This document shows positions 8,375 to 18,368 of a stretch of DNA of 39,629 nucleotides, in pieces. Location: NCBI GenBank assembly GCA_937889515.1, contig CALAOV010000195.1:1-39629 (forward strand), written 5' to 3'. How positions within the stretch are numbered: position 1 is the stretch's first letter; every line of letters begins with the position of its first letter. Under the pieces are notes generated by a model. It had not been told where the DNA came from. It was given only the letters and a program-made list of their open reading frames with translations, and ran no database searches. The translations under genes were made by a program, and so were the position numbers. Origin of the DNA: an uncultured Myxococcales bacterium (GTDB lineage: Bacteria > Myxococcota_A > Polyangia > Fen-1088).

Positions 8375-8414
8375 GCCCGTCGGTCCAGGCCGTCGCGCCC
8401 GAGCCTGCCGCGGT

Positions 8415-8442
<28 letters not shown>
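8370..8442. repeat. Imperfect 29-bp direct repeat spanning ntrX-like stop and DUF423 start
   Basis: Bases 8370-8398 and 8414-8442 agree at 24 of 29 positions, offset 44 bp. Read on the minus strand, the first copy transcribed encodes the regulator's last codons and TGA. The second reads as a similar tail (RDGLDRRA then TGA), and its GCGTGA supplies the GTG start of the DUF423 gene. It looks like a short local duplication. Confidence 0.6.
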
Positions 8443-9839
<1,397 letters not shown>

Positions 9840-9847
9840 CTGTCAGC

Positions 9848-9864
9848 GAACCCTAACAGGGTTC
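9848..9864 (-). terminator. Hairpin GAACCCT-N3-AGGGTTC after astA
   Basis: A perfect 7-bp stem (9848-9854 with 9858-9864) and 3-nt loop lies between the astA stop and the next regulator's start. There is no U-tract, so it is not a classical intrinsic terminator. The same arms recur at 23101-23119 after another gene. Confidence 0.4.
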
Positions 9865-9923
9865 CGGACCTCCGGCGATGGGATCGCGAGCGACGCCCAC
9901 CGACGTGCGGTTCGTGCGCGGGC

Positions 9924-11003
9924 TCACCCCCAGGGGAGGACGGCGACCTCGTCGCCCGTCGTGACGTCGAGCATCCGGCGGACCTGGTCCGGAAGCGCCA
10001 CGACCTCGTCTGGGCCCTGGTCGGCGGCCCCGGGCGGCGGCGCGATCACCTGCACGGCCACGAACCGCGGGGCGGTCGTCCGCTCGCGCGCGATGAGGAG
10101 CCTCCCGGGCGACCTCCCGGAGGACGCGCCGACGCGCTTCGATTCCGCCGACCGGTGCGACGCCGCAGCCGCCACCCGGGCGACGCGGGTCGCGCGCACC
10201 ACCGCGATGTCGTCGGTCTTGGCCTGAAAATGCGGGCCACCGTCAAAGGGATCGATCCGGTGCGCGAACGAAAATCCCACCTCGAGGAGCAGCTTCTCGA
10301 CCCCTTTGGTGTCGGGCCCGACCTGGCCGATCAACGCCTGGACGTGTGGGGGCAGAAGCGTGACGTAGATCGGATCCTGCGGGAACAGCGTGCGGATGAA
10401 CTCCTTGTTCACTTGCGAAAGGCGATCGGCCTCCTGATAGGTGAGGCCGGTGAACTTCCGCCCCAGCGACTCCCAGAGCAGGCTGGTCCCGTCGGGCTCG
10501 AGCGGCGGCATCAGCTCCGAGAGCACCTCGTCGCGGAACTGGTTCCGGTGGCGCGCCAGATAGAGAAAGCGCACGAACGCCAGCTGGCGGCCCAGTCGCT
10601 CCGGGTGGCGGCGAAACTCCGGCCGCAACACCAGGCCACCGACCTCCGTGAGGCCCTTGTAGTTGTAGCCGATTCGGAGCACCCGGTGCGCGAAGTGGCG
10701 GTCCAGCGTCTCGCTGTAGCGCTCCTCTTCCCGAACGTCGAAGAAGACGTGGGGCGCCCGCCGGCTGCCGTGCTGGGCAAAGATCATCGAGGTTCCCACC
10801 ACCTCGCCGCTGTCGGCGTCGGCCGCGACGAACACGAAGCAGCGGTCGGCGACCGGCAGCTCGCCGGCGAACGATGCCCGCGAGCGCTCGATGATCGCGG
10901 CCAGCGCCCCGCGATCGTCCGGCAGGTTCACGGAATCGAGATGGACGGCCGCCCGCTGGAGATCGTCGAGGTCACCGGCGGCGATGTCGCGAAGCAGGAA
11001 CAC
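9924..11003 (-). CDS. astA: Arginine N-succinyltransferase (AstA family)
   Basis: The 359-residue product matches AstA (usually about 340 aa) across its length. The N-terminus is FLLRDIAAGDLDDLQ with a DSVNLPDD loop. A GNAT-like acetyl-CoA-fold region includes RCFVFVAADADSGEVVGTS. The diagnostic middle is FRDEVLSELMPPLEPDG...WESLGRKFTGLTYQEADRLS, then KEFIRTLFP and IDPFDGGPHF. The C-terminal strand motif near GDEVAVLP is also present. AstA transfers succinyl from succinyl-CoA to arginine in the first step of the AST catabolic pathway. None of the other ast genes is here. The start is GTG 11003-11001, 33 bp after the polysaccharide deacetylase gene. The segment at about 270-305 is unusually rich in Arg/Ser/Ala. 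Function in arginine catabolism is inferred from family only. Confidence 0.87.
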   Translation of the reverse strand: MFLLRDIAAGDLDDLQRAAVHLDSVNLPDDRGALAAIIERSRASFAGELPVADRCFVFVAADADSGEVVGTSMIFAQHGSRRAPHVFFDVREEERYSETLDRHFAHRVLRIGYNYKGLTEVGGLVLRPEFRRHPERLGRQLAFVRFLYLARHRNQFRDEVLSELMPPLEPDGTSLLWESLGRKFTGLTYQEADRLSQVNKEFIRTLFPQDPIYVTLLPPHVQALIGQVGPDTKGVEKLLLEVGFSFAHRIDPFDGGPHFQAKTDDIAVVRATRVARVAAAASHRSAESKRVGASSGRSPGRLLIARERTTAPRFVAVQVIAPPPGAADQGPDEVVALPDQVRRMLDVTTGDEVAVLPWG

Positions 11004-11036
11004 GATCGGCTACGGGCGTGGAAGGGGAATCCAACC

Positions 11037-11960
11037 TCAATGCAGGTGGCGGCCGACCGAGCCCGCCGTGTCGGCGACGAGCGAACCGAGCAGCTCTGGC
11101 AGCCCGCTCGGCGCGACGGTTCGGTGCGGGAGCACCGCGGCGTAGTCGATGACGTTCACCGGCGGATGCCCTTCCTGCGCGTCGCGCCTGTTCTCGCGCG
11201 CCAGCCAGTCGAGCACCCGCGGCAGCGCGTGCACCGACGCCAGGTGGGTGTCGTGCAGCAACAGAATCCCGCGCCCTTTCAAGTGGGCGAGCTTGTCGGT
11301 GAGGTAGGCGAACACCGCGTCCTCGTTGTCGCTCTTCCAATCCTGCGGATCGAGGTTCCAGCCGATGTCCGGGAGCTCGCGCACCGCGAGCGCCGCCTCG
11401 AGGCTCTGGCAGAAAGCGCCGTAGGGCGAGCGGAACAGCAGGGGCCGCACGCCGGTCGTCAGGCCGATGAGCTCGGCGTTGCCGTCGATCTCGGCGGTCT
11501 GCTCGCTCGGGTTGTGGCAGAGATCGTGGTGGCTCATGGTGTGGTTCGCGACCAGGTGGCCGTGTGCGGCAATCTTCCGGACCAGATCCCGACGCGCGAT
11601 ATCCTCGGGACGTTGGCCCTTGAGCCGCCAGCCGGTGACGAAGAAGATCGCCTTCAACCCGCGGCGGTCGAGCTCCTCGAGAATCAGCGGCGTGCCGCGC
11701 AGGTCCGGCCCGTCGTCGAAGGTGAGCAAGAGCTCACGCGGGGCAGTGGCCGGATGGAAGGCGGTGTGCGCACCGTGGCCGGGCGAAACCAGCGTGGGGA
11801 TCTCGTCCGAGGAGACCGGCGGGGTGATCGCTCGACCGCCCCCGAGCGCGTTCGAGCGGGCGCGGGTCACGCTAGGTGCATCGCTGCCGCCGCCCAGCGC
11901 GGGGACCAAAAGCGGCACCAAGAGGGCCGATAGCGCAATGAGCCGACGAGCCACCAGCAT
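11037..11960 (-). CDS. Exported polysaccharide deacetylase (CE4/NodB family)
   Basis: The 307-residue protein begins with a signal peptide or anchor (RRLIALSALLVPLLVPALG). The NodB domain (about 75-290) has all five CE4 motifs: TFDDGPD with catalytic Asp82 and metal Asp83, the metal ligands in NHTMSHHD (His140, His144), RSPYG (Arg177), DPQDW (Asp207/Trp208) and LLLHDT (His236). The enzyme removes N- or O-acetyl groups from peptidoglycan, chitin-like or exopolysaccharide chains outside the cytoplasm. A second Asp/Ser/Thr-rich segment (about 25-70) acts as linker. It is the upstream partner of astA (33 bp). ssb ends 101 bp before it, with a 16-bp palindrome between. The substrate cannot be read from the sequence. 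Confidence 0.9.
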   Translation of the reverse strand: MLVARRLIALSALLVPLLVPALGGGSDAPSVTRARSNALGGGRAITPPVSSDEIPTLVSPGHGAHTAFHPATAPRELLLTFDDGPDLRGTPLILEELDRRGLKAIFFVTGWRLKGQRPEDIARRDLVRKIAAHGHLVANHTMSHHDLCHNPSEQTAEIDGNAELIGLTTGVRPLLFRSPYGAFCQSLEAALAVRELPDIGWNLDPQDWKSDNEDAVFAYLTDKLAHLKGRGILLLHDTHLASVHALPRVLDWLARENRRDAQEGHPPVNVIDYAAVLPHRTVAPSGLPELLGSLVADTAGSVGRHLH

Positions 11961-12021
11961 GAGATCCTAGCGAAAACATCGGCATTTCGCGAACCGACCC
12001 TGAGCGGGGGCGCCTCAAACG

Positions 12022-12037
12022 GGCCCAAATTTGGGCC
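12022..12037. promoter_or_regulatory. 16-bp perfect palindrome between ssb and deacetylase gene
   Basis: GGCCCAAA joined directly to TTTGGGCC forms a perfect palindrome in the 101-bp gap downstream of ssb and 62 bp before the deacetylase start. It could be an operator for a dimeric regulator, or a 5-bp stem with a 6-nt AT loop ending ssb. Which one is undecided. Confidence 0.45.
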
Positions 12038-12061
12038 AAGATCGGGCGTCCGGGGCCCGAC

Positions 12062-12529
12062 TCAAAAAGGGATGTCGTCGTCGGACGCCGGGGTGCTGGG
12101 CCCCGCATCCGCGTCTTCGGCTGGGCCAGAGTCGCCCCGACCGGAGAATCCCCCAGACTTTCCGCGCCCTTCGCTGCGGCCCTCCCCGGCGCCGGCGCCT
12201 CCGCCGCTCCCGAGAAAAACGACGCGATCGGCCACGATATCGGTGGCGTAGTGCTTCTGTCCGTCCTTGTCGTAGGTCCGCGTCTGGAGTCGTCCCTCGA
12301 CGTAAACCGAACGGCCTTTCGCCAGATACTTATTGCAATTCTCAGCTTGGTCGCCCCAGACCGTGACGCGGTGCCATTCGGTCTTCTCCTGCTTCTGGCC
12401 CGACTTGTCCTTGTAGACGTCGGTGGTGGCGATCCGCAGGTTGCACAGAGGGCGACTGGACGGCGTGTACTTCAGCTCCGGATCCGCCCCCAGGTTCCCG
12501 ATCAGAATGACCTTGTTTACGCTTCCCAT
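12062..12529 (-). CDS. ssb: Single-stranded DNA-binding protein
   Basis: The start is ATG 12529-12527, set by a near-perfect AAGGAGGAT site just upstream (about 12533-12542). Upstream in-frame sequence is not needed. The 155-residue product has the SSB OB-fold (about 1-108, [49 protein letters not shown]). A Gly/Ser/Arg-rich flexible linker follows (about 109-148), and then the acidic tip DDDIPF that docks replication and repair proteins. It coats ssDNA as a tetramer in replication, recombination and repair. It is transcribed divergently from the lytic transglycosylase gene across 62 bp and is not in an rpsF-ssb-rpsR operon. Confidence 0.96.
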   Translation of the reverse strand: MGSVNKVILIGNLGADPELKYTPSSRPLCNLRIATTDVYKDKSGQKQEKTEWHRVTVWGDQAENCNKYLAKGRSVYVEGRLQTRTYDKDGQKHYATDIVADRVVFLGSGGGAGAGEGRSEGRGKSGGFSGRGDSGPAEDADAGPSTPASDDDIPF

Positions 12530-12579
12530 CGCATCCTCCTTGTACCACGTCATCGGTCGCGTGGGATGCCGGTTGCTGG

Positions 12580-12585
12580 TAGCTT
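12580..12585 (+). promoter_or_regulatory. Putative -10 (TAGCTT), 6 nt before lytic transglycosylase ATG
   Basis: TAnnnT lies exactly 6 nt upstream of ATG 12592, with no Shine-Dalgarno. Transcription from it would begin at about the start codon (leaderless). No convincing -35 is seen. It is one of a recurrent set in this window. Confidence 0.4.
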
Positions 12586-12591
12586 CGAAGA

Positions 12592-14787
12592 ATGCTGGAG
12601 GTCGGGCTGGCCTTGGTCCTGACGGCGGCATCGCAGGGAGCAGCGGGGCCGCCCGCCGAGCACCTCTCCGATCTCGGCCGGGGGTTCGCCGCCTATCGGG
12701 CCGGGGCCTACCACGACGCGGCTCGGCTTTTACGCGGGGCGCTCGACAAGGGTCTGCGCAACCAAGACTGGGCCGAGTTTCTGCTGGGCGAGAGCGAGTT
12801 CTACGACGGTGACCCCCACGCCGCCCGCGAGGCCTTCGAGCGCGCCGCGCGCGCGCACGGCGGACGGGCCGCCGAGATGGCCCCCTTCCGGGTGGCCGAC
12901 TGCCTCTGGATGGAAGGCGATCGCGCGGCGGCGGCGAGGGCCTACGGACGCCTCTCTAAAAAGGTGACGCCGACCCTGGGCGACGCGGCCCTCGGGCGCT
13001 TCCGCATCGCGGAGGAGATCGCGACGCGCGATCCGGCGGCCGCGCAGCGGCAGTTCCTGGCCATCGCGCGCGAGTTCCCGGCCCACCCCCTGGCCGACGA
13101 GGCGCTCCGGCGCGCGGGACCCCCGGCGCCCCCCCCGCCAACCAACGCGGCACCGGCAGCCCCACCGCCCACAGGTGCGGCGCCGCCGGCCCCGCCCACC
13201 GAGCTCTCCCCCGCCGATCGCCTGCGCCGCGCCGAGTCGCTGACCAAGGATCGCCACTGGGACGAAGCGCTGGTCGAGCTGGGCAAGCTGCCCACGACCT
13301 TGCCGCCCGATCTGGCCGCCGAGCGCGATTACCAGATCGGCATGACCAAGTTCCACATGCGGCGCGACTACGCCAAGGCGGGCGAGCTGCTGCTGGCCGC
13401 CGTCCCGCAGCTGTCGGGCGACAAGGCCGCCTCCGCCGCGTTCCACGGCGCCCGCGCCCTGTCGCGCGCCGATCGCGACGACGAGGCCATCGTCGGATAC
13501 CAGAAGGTCATCGCGCAGTTTCCCCATTCGCGGTTCGCCGCCGAGGCGCAGTACCTCTCGGGCTGGCTCGACTACAACCGCGGGCGCTTCCGCGAGAGCC
13601 TCCCCGCCCTGCAGGCCACGCTGGATCATTTCGGCAGCAGCGCTTTCGCCGACGACGCCGCCTGGTGCCTGGCCTTCGCGCACTTCCTGCTCGGCGACGC
13701 CGCCGAGGCCGCCGCCGGCCTGGAACGCTACGCGCGGCTGCCCGCCACCGGCATCACCTCAGACGAGCGGACCGACCGGGTCGCCTACTGGCGCGCGCGC
13801 ATGCGCGACAAGCTCGGCAAGACCGGCAAGACCGGCACGACCGGATCGAAGGAGGAGGCGCTCGAGGGCTACCAGAAGCTGGTCCGCCGCGCGCCGCTTT
13901 CGTTCTACGGCCTCCTGGCCCGCGCGCGCCTCAAGGAAGCCGGACACCCCGAACCGATCGCGCTCCCCGCCAAGAAGACGACGGTCGCCGCGCCCAAGCA
14001 GCCCGAACGCGATCCCGCGGTCGCCCGCGCCGAGGAGCTGATCCGCGCGGGGATGGACGCCGAGGCCGGGGCCGAGATCGAACGGGGCGAAAAGGAGATC
14101 CTGAAACGCGCCGGCGGCGACAAGGCCTCCACCTGGCTGCTGGGGCTGTACCGCCGCGCCAGCGACTTTCACCGTGCCTACCACTTCGCCGAAGCGCACG
14201 GCGCGACCGAGCTGGGCGCCGATCCACACACCGATGGGGGCGTCCGGGCGTTCTGGGAGGCGGCCTTCCCGCGTGCCTATTCGTCGCTGGTCGAGGCCTA
14301 CGCGCCGCCGGCCGGCAACCCCGACCTCTACCTCTACGCCATCATGCGCAAGGAATCCGGATTCGACCCGCACGACGTCTCCTATGCCGACGCGCGCGGC
14401 CTCCTGCAGATGATCCCGCCGACGAGCGCCCGGGTGGCGGCCACCGCGGGCGATCCCTTCTTTCCCGACCAGCTCTACGATCCCGCGGTGAACATCCGGC
14501 TCGGCGCGCTCTACATCGGCTCGCTGTTCAAGAAGTTCGGCGGCGAGGTACCTCTGGCCGCCGGCGCCTACAACGCCGGCCCGCGCGCCATGGGCCGGTG
14601 GTGCGCGCAGCACGCCGGCCACCCCACCGACGAGTTCGTCGAGCTGATCGCCTTCGCGCAGACCCGCGAGTACGCCAAGCGCGTCACCAGCCTCTACGCA
14701 AAGTACCGATTCCTCTACGGTCCCACGCCCTTCGAGATTCCCCTCACCCTGGAAACCAAGGTCGCCGCCGGGGGACCCGACTACTAG
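12592..14787 (+). CDS. Soluble lytic murein transglycosylase (Slt70-like, GH23)
   Basis: The 731-residue protein has a probable signal peptide ([18 protein letters not shown]), then TPR/superhelical repeats (about 25-545). Two Pro/Ala-Lys/Thr linkers interrupt them (about 175-200 and near 400-412). The C-terminal SLT catalytic domain covers about 575-725. Catalytic Glu588 lies in MRKESGFDP. The family motifs [37 protein letters not shown] and [15 protein letters not shown] follow in order. It cleaves the MurNAc-GlcNAc bond to give 1,6-anhydro muropeptides in the periplasm. The architecture matches Slt70, with a somewhat longer helical part. It is divergent from ssb and lacks a ribosome-binding site, but has the TAnnnT box at 12580. 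Confidence 0.93.
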   Translation: MLEVGLALVLTAASQGAAGPPAEHLSDLGRGFAAYRAGAYHDAARLLRGALDKGLRNQDWAEFLLGESEFYDGDPHAAREAFERAARAHGGRAAEMAPFRVADCLWMEGDRAAAARAYGRLSKKVTPTLGDAALGRFRIAEEIATRDPAAAQRQFLAIAREFPAHPLADEALRRAGPPAPPPPTNAAPAAPPPTGAAPPAPPTELSPADRLRRAESLTKDRHWDEALVELGKLPTTLPPDLAAERDYQIGMTKFHMRRDYAKAGELLLAAVPQLSGDKAASAAFHGARALSRADRDDEAIVGYQKVIAQFPHSRFAAEAQYLSGWLDYNRGRFRESLPALQATLDHFGSSAFADDAAWCLAFAHFLLGDAAEAAAGLERYARLPATGITSDERTDRVAYWRARMRDKLGKTGKTGTTGSKEEALEGYQKLVRRAPLSFYGLLARARLKEAGHPEPIALPAKKTTVAAPKQPERDPAVARAEELIRAGMDAEAGAEIERGEKEILKRAGGDKASTWLLGLYRRASDFHRAYHFAEAHGATELGADPHTDGGVRAFWEAAFPRAYSSLVEAYAPPAGNPDLYLYAIMRKESGFDPHDVSYADARGLLQMIPPTSARVAATAGDPFFPDQLYDPAVNIRLGALYIGSLFKKFGGEVPLAAGAYNAGPRAMGRWCAQHAGHPTDEFVELIAFAQTREYAKRVTSLYAKYRFLYGPTPFEIPLTLETKVAAGGPDY

Positions 14788-14818
14788 ACCCGGACGGGCT
14801 CCCCTGCGCGGCTCGACG

Positions 14819-14824
14819 TATACT
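14819..14824 (+). promoter_or_regulatory. Putative -10 (TATACT), 6 nt before small protein ATG
   Basis: TATACT matches the -10 consensus at 5 of 6 positions. It is spaced 6 nt from ATG 14831 by a run of six C, which is not a ribosome-binding site. A leaderless transcript is predicted. No good -35 is seen. Confidence 0.5.
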
Positions 14825-14830
14825 CCCCCC

Positions 14831-15049
14831 ATGCCGAAGTTTCGTGGAACAATACGCAGAAATGACCTCGAAGGCGGGCACTGGCAGCTCGAGGCCGACG
14901 ATGGCACGGCCTACGTCCTCGAGGGTTCGACGCAGGGGATCGCCGAGGACGGCGCCAAGGTCGAAATCGAGGGGGCGGTCGACAAAAACGCGATGGGATT
15001 CGCGATGACTGGACCCATATTGCGGGTCAAGAGCGGAAAGAAAATCTAG
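14831..15049 (+). CDS. Small conserved-looking beta-rich protein (72 aa)
   Basis: The product is 72 residues, acidic and Gly-rich, with a pattern of short strands and turns: FRGTIRRNDLEGGHWQLEADDGTAYVLEG, VEIEGAVDKNA, ILRVKSGKKI. The order (GGxWxL, DGxxYxLxG, VxVxGxV) resembles small OB-like or beta-barrel proteins often annotated DUF5818-like in delta-proteobacterial genomes. No signal peptide, Cys or catalytic motif is visible. It lies between the transglycosylase (43 bp away) and the beta-helix gene (30 bp away) on the same strand. The codon pattern is coding-like, and a -10-like box sits at the right place. Function unknown. Confidence 0.75.
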   Translation: MPKFRGTIRRNDLEGGHWQLEADDGTAYVLEGSTQGIAEDGAKVEIEGAVDKNAMGFAMTGPILRVKSGKKI

Positions 15050-15079
15050 GCCGGATCGGCCAATCGGCGGGAGGTCGCG

Positions 15080-16114
15080 ATGTCAAAACGAAGCCTATTG
15101 TTCTGTGCGCTGGTGGCCTGCGCGGGCGCATCCCGGGCGGAAGCGGCCATCCGGCACGTCCCGGAGCGCTACCGAACTATTCAGGCGGCCGTGGACGCCT
15201 CTCGGCCGGGCGATGTCGTGGAGGTCGGGCCCGGCAGCTACTGCGGCGCGACGCTCGACGTGCGGGTCGACTTGATCGGCCACCAGACCGCCATCGTCGG
15301 CTGCGAGGAAGGTCCGATCCTGTTCGGCGAGCTGCGCGCCGGGTTCTATCTGCCCGGCGCCAATGGAACCAGCGGCGCCAGCGGCACGCATATCGAGGGT
15401 TTTCTGTTCGACGGCCGCGGCATCTCGGACGAGAACCTCGACCCCTTGGCCCTGGGTGTTTTCGCGCGCTTCGCGAGCGACGTCCGGGTCGAGCACAACC
15501 TCTTCCTGGGCGGGGTCCAGGCCATCACCAACACCGCAGGCGATCGCTGGACCATCGAGCAGAACCGGATCGAGGGGCTGACGCTGTTCGACTGCGCCGA
15601 CGACGGGCTCTGCGCGGGTGGGGACGGCATCGTCATCCAGATCGCGCGCGACGACCTCGCCGCCCCGGGCGGATCGGCGGCGCCGGTCAACCGGCCGGAG
15701 GAGAACCTGATCCTCGACAACCACGTGGCGGGCGCCATCCCCGACGGCTTCGACTACTTCTCGATGGCGGGGATCTTCGTCTTCGCGGCCGACAACACCC
15801 TGATCGCGAGAAATCGTCTGGAGATCCCCGACAATCCGTCGGCCGACGCCTCGGGCGACGGCGTGCTCATCTCCGACGTCTGTTGCGACGAGCCGGCCGT
15901 CACGCCCGGCGCCCGCAACACGGTGGTCATGGAGAACGACGGCCGCGGCAGCCAGTTCGCGGTGGTGGTCGAGGGAACCGGGGGGGCGAACACGCAGGGG
16001 CTGGTTTTGCGCGACGACCTCGGGACGGTGATGATCCAAGGGCAGGTGGTCTCCAGCGCGGGCGGGCGGCGACAGTCCCGCATCGATCACGGTTTCCGGC
16101 GCACGCTGTTCTAG
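15080..16114 (+). CDS. Secreted right-handed beta-helix protein
   Basis: ATG 15080 is preceded by GGGAGG at 15069-15074. The 344-residue protein has a clean signal peptide (LLFCALVACAGASRAEA) and enters a pectate-lyase-like beta-helix at once: YRTIQAAVDASRPGDVVEVGPGSYCG is the typical first coil. Repeated short strand-turn units follow (DVRVEHNLFLGGVQAITN, WTIEQNRIEGLTL, NLILDNHVAGA, NTLIARNRLEI, NTVVMENDGRG). Proteins of this fold bind or cleave polysaccharides at the surface. No catalytic residues of a named lyase family can be assigned. Several Cys (Cys55, the DCADDGLC loop, DVCCDE) suggest disulfides. The C-terminus (RIDHGFRRTLF) shows no sorting signal. Binding versus enzymatic role is open. 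Confidence 0.82.
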   Translation: MSKRSLLFCALVACAGASRAEAAIRHVPERYRTIQAAVDASRPGDVVEVGPGSYCGATLDVRVDLIGHQTAIVGCEEGPILFGELRAGFYLPGANGTSGASGTHIEGFLFDGRGISDENLDPLALGVFARFASDVRVEHNLFLGGVQAITNTAGDRWTIEQNRIEGLTLFDCADDGLCAGGDGIVIQIARDDLAAPGGSAAPVNRPEENLILDNHVAGAIPDGFDYFSMAGIFVFAADNTLIARNRLEIPDNPSADASGDGVLISDVCCDEPAVTPGARNTVVMENDGRGSQFAVVVEGTGGANTQGLVLRDDLGTVMIQGQVVSSAGGRRQSRIDHGFRRTLF

Positions 16115-16129
16115 CCGGCCGCTGCTCGG

Positions 16130-17218
16130 ATGATGGAGACCGTTCACCAGGCCACCCGCCGTTATGAAGAGTGGCTGGGCGGCCTCATGCCGCTCGTGCA
16201 GGCCGACGTCGAGACGAAGCACGGACGCATGCGCCTGGGGCCGTTCCCCTTTCTACGCGCGACGTTCTACCGGTGGTGCCAGCTCTGGCGCGCCGGCGCC
16301 GGCGATCTGGCGCGGGCCGCGCCGGTCCTGGCGGTTGGCGATCTGCATCTCGAGAACTTCGGCACCTGGCGCGACGTCGACGGGCGCCTGATCTGGGGAA
16401 TCAACGACTTCGACGAGACCACCACCCTGCCCTGGACCCAGGATCTGGTGCGCCTCGCGGTGAGCGCGCACATCGCCATCCGCGATGAGCACCTCGTCAT
16501 CGGGCGACGGACGGCCTGTGAGGCCATTCTCGAAGGCTATCGGGAAGGGATCGAAGCCGGCGGGCGACCGTTCGTGCTCGAGGAATCGCACGGCTGGCTG
16601 CGCCGGGTGGCCACCGGCAAGCTTCGTCAGCCGACCGTCTTCTGGAAGAAGATGGATGCGCTCCCAACCGCGGTCGACGTCGATCCGTCGGCGGTGGCCG
16701 CCATCGCCGAGGCGATGCCCGCGCGCGCGCTCCCCGTCCGCCACACCCGCCGCGTCGCCGGCATGGGAAGCCTCGGGCGCCCACGCTTCGTCGGCATCGC
16801 CGAATGGTGCGGCGGCAAGATCGCCCGCGAGGCCAAGGCCATGGCGCCCTCGGGCTGGCACTGGGCCTGCGGGCGCCGCGCCGGCGGTGCCGAGGCCTAC
16901 AGCAAGATCATCGCGCGCGCGATCCGCGTCCCCGACCCCACGGTCCGAGTGATCGGCGGGTGGTTGGTGCGGCGGCTGGCGCCCCTCTGCACGCGCATCG
17001 AGCTTCGGGAGCTGCCGTCTGGCCACGACGAGGCGCGGCTGCTCCACGCGATGGGGTTCGAGACGGCCAACGTGCACCTCGGGACACCGGGATCGGGACC
17101 GATCGTCCGCAAGGAGCTGGGGGCGCGCAAAGCCCGCTGGCTACACGAGAGCGCCAAGGGACCAACCCGCGAGATCCTGCGCGACTGGAACGCCTGGCGC
17201 GCCACCGCCAAGCACTGA
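16130..17218 (+). CDS. DUF2252 family protein (kinase-like fold)
   Basis: The 362-residue protein carries the two hallmarks of DUF2252: GDLHLENFGTW (about 70-80) and INDFDETTTLPWTQDLVRLA (about 91-110). They resemble the catalytic HxD and metal-binding DFD of aminoglycoside-phosphotransferase-like kinases. The N-terminal FPFLRATFYRW is also typical of the family. No member's reaction is settled, so a small-molecule kinase role is a structural inference. It starts 15 bp after the beta-helix gene, with tandem ATGs at 16130 and 16133, and may be cotranscribed. It ends 9 bp from the convergent vapC1 stop. Confidence 0.85.
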   Translation: MMETVHQATRRYEEWLGGLMPLVQADVETKHGRMRLGPFPFLRATFYRWCQLWRAGAGDLARAAPVLAVGDLHLENFGTWRDVDGRLIWGINDFDETTTLPWTQDLVRLAVSAHIAIRDEHLVIGRRTACEAILEGYREGIEAGGRPFVLEESHGWLRRVATGKLRQPTVFWKKMDALPTAVDVDPSAVAAIAEAMPARALPVRHTRRVAGMGSLGRPRFVGIAEWCGGKIAREAKAMAPSGWHWACGRRAGGAEAYSKIIARAIRVPDPTVRVIGGWLVRRLAPLCTRIELRELPSGHDEARLLHAMGFETANVHLGTPGSGPIVRKELGARKARWLHESAKGPTREILRDWNAWRATAKH

Positions 17219-17227
17219 GGAGCCGCT

Positions 17228-17620
17228 TCAGGCCCAGTTTTCGACGGAGAGGCCCGGCACCTTGGAGAAATGGCGCACGTTGTTGGTCACCAGCGTGCAT
17301 CGAAGGGCAACCGCATGGGCGGCGATCAAGACGTCGAATTCTCCGATCGGAGTTCCACGCTCGGCCAAGATGCTTCCGATGCGGCCGAAATCGACGGCGG
17401 CGAGCTGGTCGAACGACACGACGTCGACGGCGCCCATGAAGGTGTCGATCAAGGCATGCAGTTTTCGCGAGCCTTTGCGATCGGCCCCATAGCGAAGCTC
17501 GGCCACGGTGATGGCACTCACTGCAAGATCGGAGGGCTTGCGCGCGCGGATACCTGCCCCAACCTCCCCGTGACCGCGTAGCGCGAAGCTCACGGTGTCG
17601 GTGTCGAGCAGGTATTTCAT
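17228..17620 (-). CDS. vapC: VapC-family PIN-domain toxin (pair 1)
   Basis: The 130-residue PIN domain has its acidic ribonuclease site: Asp6 (YLLDTDTVS), Glu41 in SAITVAELRYG, the Asp of EFDVLIAAHA, and the Asn pair in LVTNNVRHF, where Asp is more usual. VapC toxins cleave tRNA or rRNA when free of antitoxin. Translation is coupled to vapB by an ATGA overlap (17617-17620). Length is normal and the frame intact. Convergent to the DUF2252 gene with a 9-bp gap. Confidence 0.93.
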   Translation of the reverse strand: MKYLLDTDTVSFALRGHGEVGAGIRARKPSDLAVSAITVAELRYGADRKGSRKLHALIDTFMGAVDVVSFDQLAAVDFGRIGSILAERGTPIGEFDVLIAAHAVALRCTLVTNNVRHFSKVPGLSVENWA

Positions 17621-17859
17621 CGACGGTCGAAGGGATTCTTGCCGGTTCCGAGCGATCGCGCCGGCGGCCTCGGAATGTCATCCTTCCAAGCGCCCAGGCA
17701 ATCGAGAAACGCCTGCTGCCATTGATCGGACGGTTCTAGAACCACCCGATTTCCTACCCGCCGGGCGACGATCTCTTCCTCATCGCGGAACCGGCAGGAC
17801 TTCGGCAAGCGTACGGCCTGGCTGCCGCCGTTCCGGAAGAGCTTGGCCCGCTCGGTCAT
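17617..17859 (-). CDS. vapB: VapB-family AbrB-type antitoxin (pair 1)
   Basis: The 80-residue product has an N-terminal swapped-hairpin AbrB/SpoVT domain (AKLFRNGGSQAVRLPKSCRF, EIVARRVGNRVVLEP), which binds DNA as a dimer. A C-terminal tail (WKDDIPRPPARSLGTGKNPFDRR) would thread into the VapC active site. The first gene of the operon, it overlaps vapC by ATGA. No Shine-Dalgarno precedes ATG 17859, where transcription from the promoter at 17866-17895 is predicted to begin. It should repress its own promoter through the AT-rich repeats there. Confidence 0.93.
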   Translation of the reverse strand: MTERAKLFRNGGSQAVRLPKSCRFRDEEEIVARRVGNRVVLEPSDQWQQAFLDCLGAWKDDIPRPPARSLGTGKNPFDRR

Positions 17860-17865
17860 GTCCAG

Positions 17866-17895
17866 AATATATACTCATGTATATACTTATGCTAA
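17866..17895 (-). promoter_or_regulatory. vapBC pair 1 promoter with 12-bp tandem repeat operator
   Basis: On the minus strand, TTAGCA (17895-17890), an 18-nt spacer and TATATT (17871-17866) place the transcription start at about the A of ATG 17859. The segment 17868-17891 is two adjacent 12-mers agreeing at 11 of 12 bases (TATATACTCATG and TATATACTTATG). It contains the palindrome GTATATAC at 17879-17886. This AT island stands out in GC-rich surroundings and is the likely VapB/VapBC binding site. Confidence 0.6.
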
Positions 17896-17930
17896 CCACC
17901 CAGATGGATGCAGGCGCTGTTCGGCTGTGC

Positions 17931-18368
17931 CTAGCGATCCAGGATCTCCAGCCGCACCATCACCACCCCCGCCCGGAGCATCCCCAGCTTGCGGGCGGCG
18001 CCCTCGGAGAGGTCGACGATCCGCCCGCCGGGACAGCCGCAGCGATCGTTGACCCGCACCGTCACCGACGGCCCGCCGGGGCGGGTGATGCGCACGCGGG
18101 TACCGAACGGCAGCGACGGGTGCGCGGCGGTCATGGCGTTCGGATCGAAGCGCTCGCCCGACGCGGTCTTGTGTCCCGCGAAACCCCGGCCGTAGTAGCT
18201 GGCGCGCCCCTCCTCCACCCGGCGCACGGGCGCGTCGCCCCGGCGAGCCCCGGCCGCGCCCGCGCACCCGAGCACCACGCCGGCCGCGGCGGCGACGGTC
18301 AAAAAGGCGATCCGCCGGCGCGCCCCAGACCGAGTCTCAACGCGAAGGTTCGGGGTCGCCACCCCCAC
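17931..18368 (-). CDS. rlpA: RlpA-like lipoprotein (double-psi beta-barrel)
   Basis: The 145-residue protein has a lipobox (AAAGVVLGC, Cys35 from the first GTG) and one RlpA barrel at about 50-143. Its motifs are [44 protein letters not shown] and [16 protein letters not shown]. RlpA proteins act on denuded glycan strands at the septum or link the outer membrane to peptidoglycan. The C-terminal SPOR domain of E. coli RlpA is missing. The usual NDRGPF reads NDRCGCPGG, adding a Cys pair. The start (GTG 18368, or GTG 18362) lies inside the 3' end of the NtrC-like gene, a 26-32 bp overlap, so translation is probably coupled to the regulator. vapB1 starts 71 bp downstream. Confidence 0.87.
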   Translation of the reverse strand: MGVATPNLRVETRSGARRRIAFLTVAAAAGVVLGCAGAAGARRGDAPVRRVEEGRASYYGRGFAGHKTASGERFDPNAMTAAHPSLPFGTRVRITRPGGPSVTVRVNDRCGCPGGRIVDLSEGAARKLGMLRAGVVMVRLEILDR

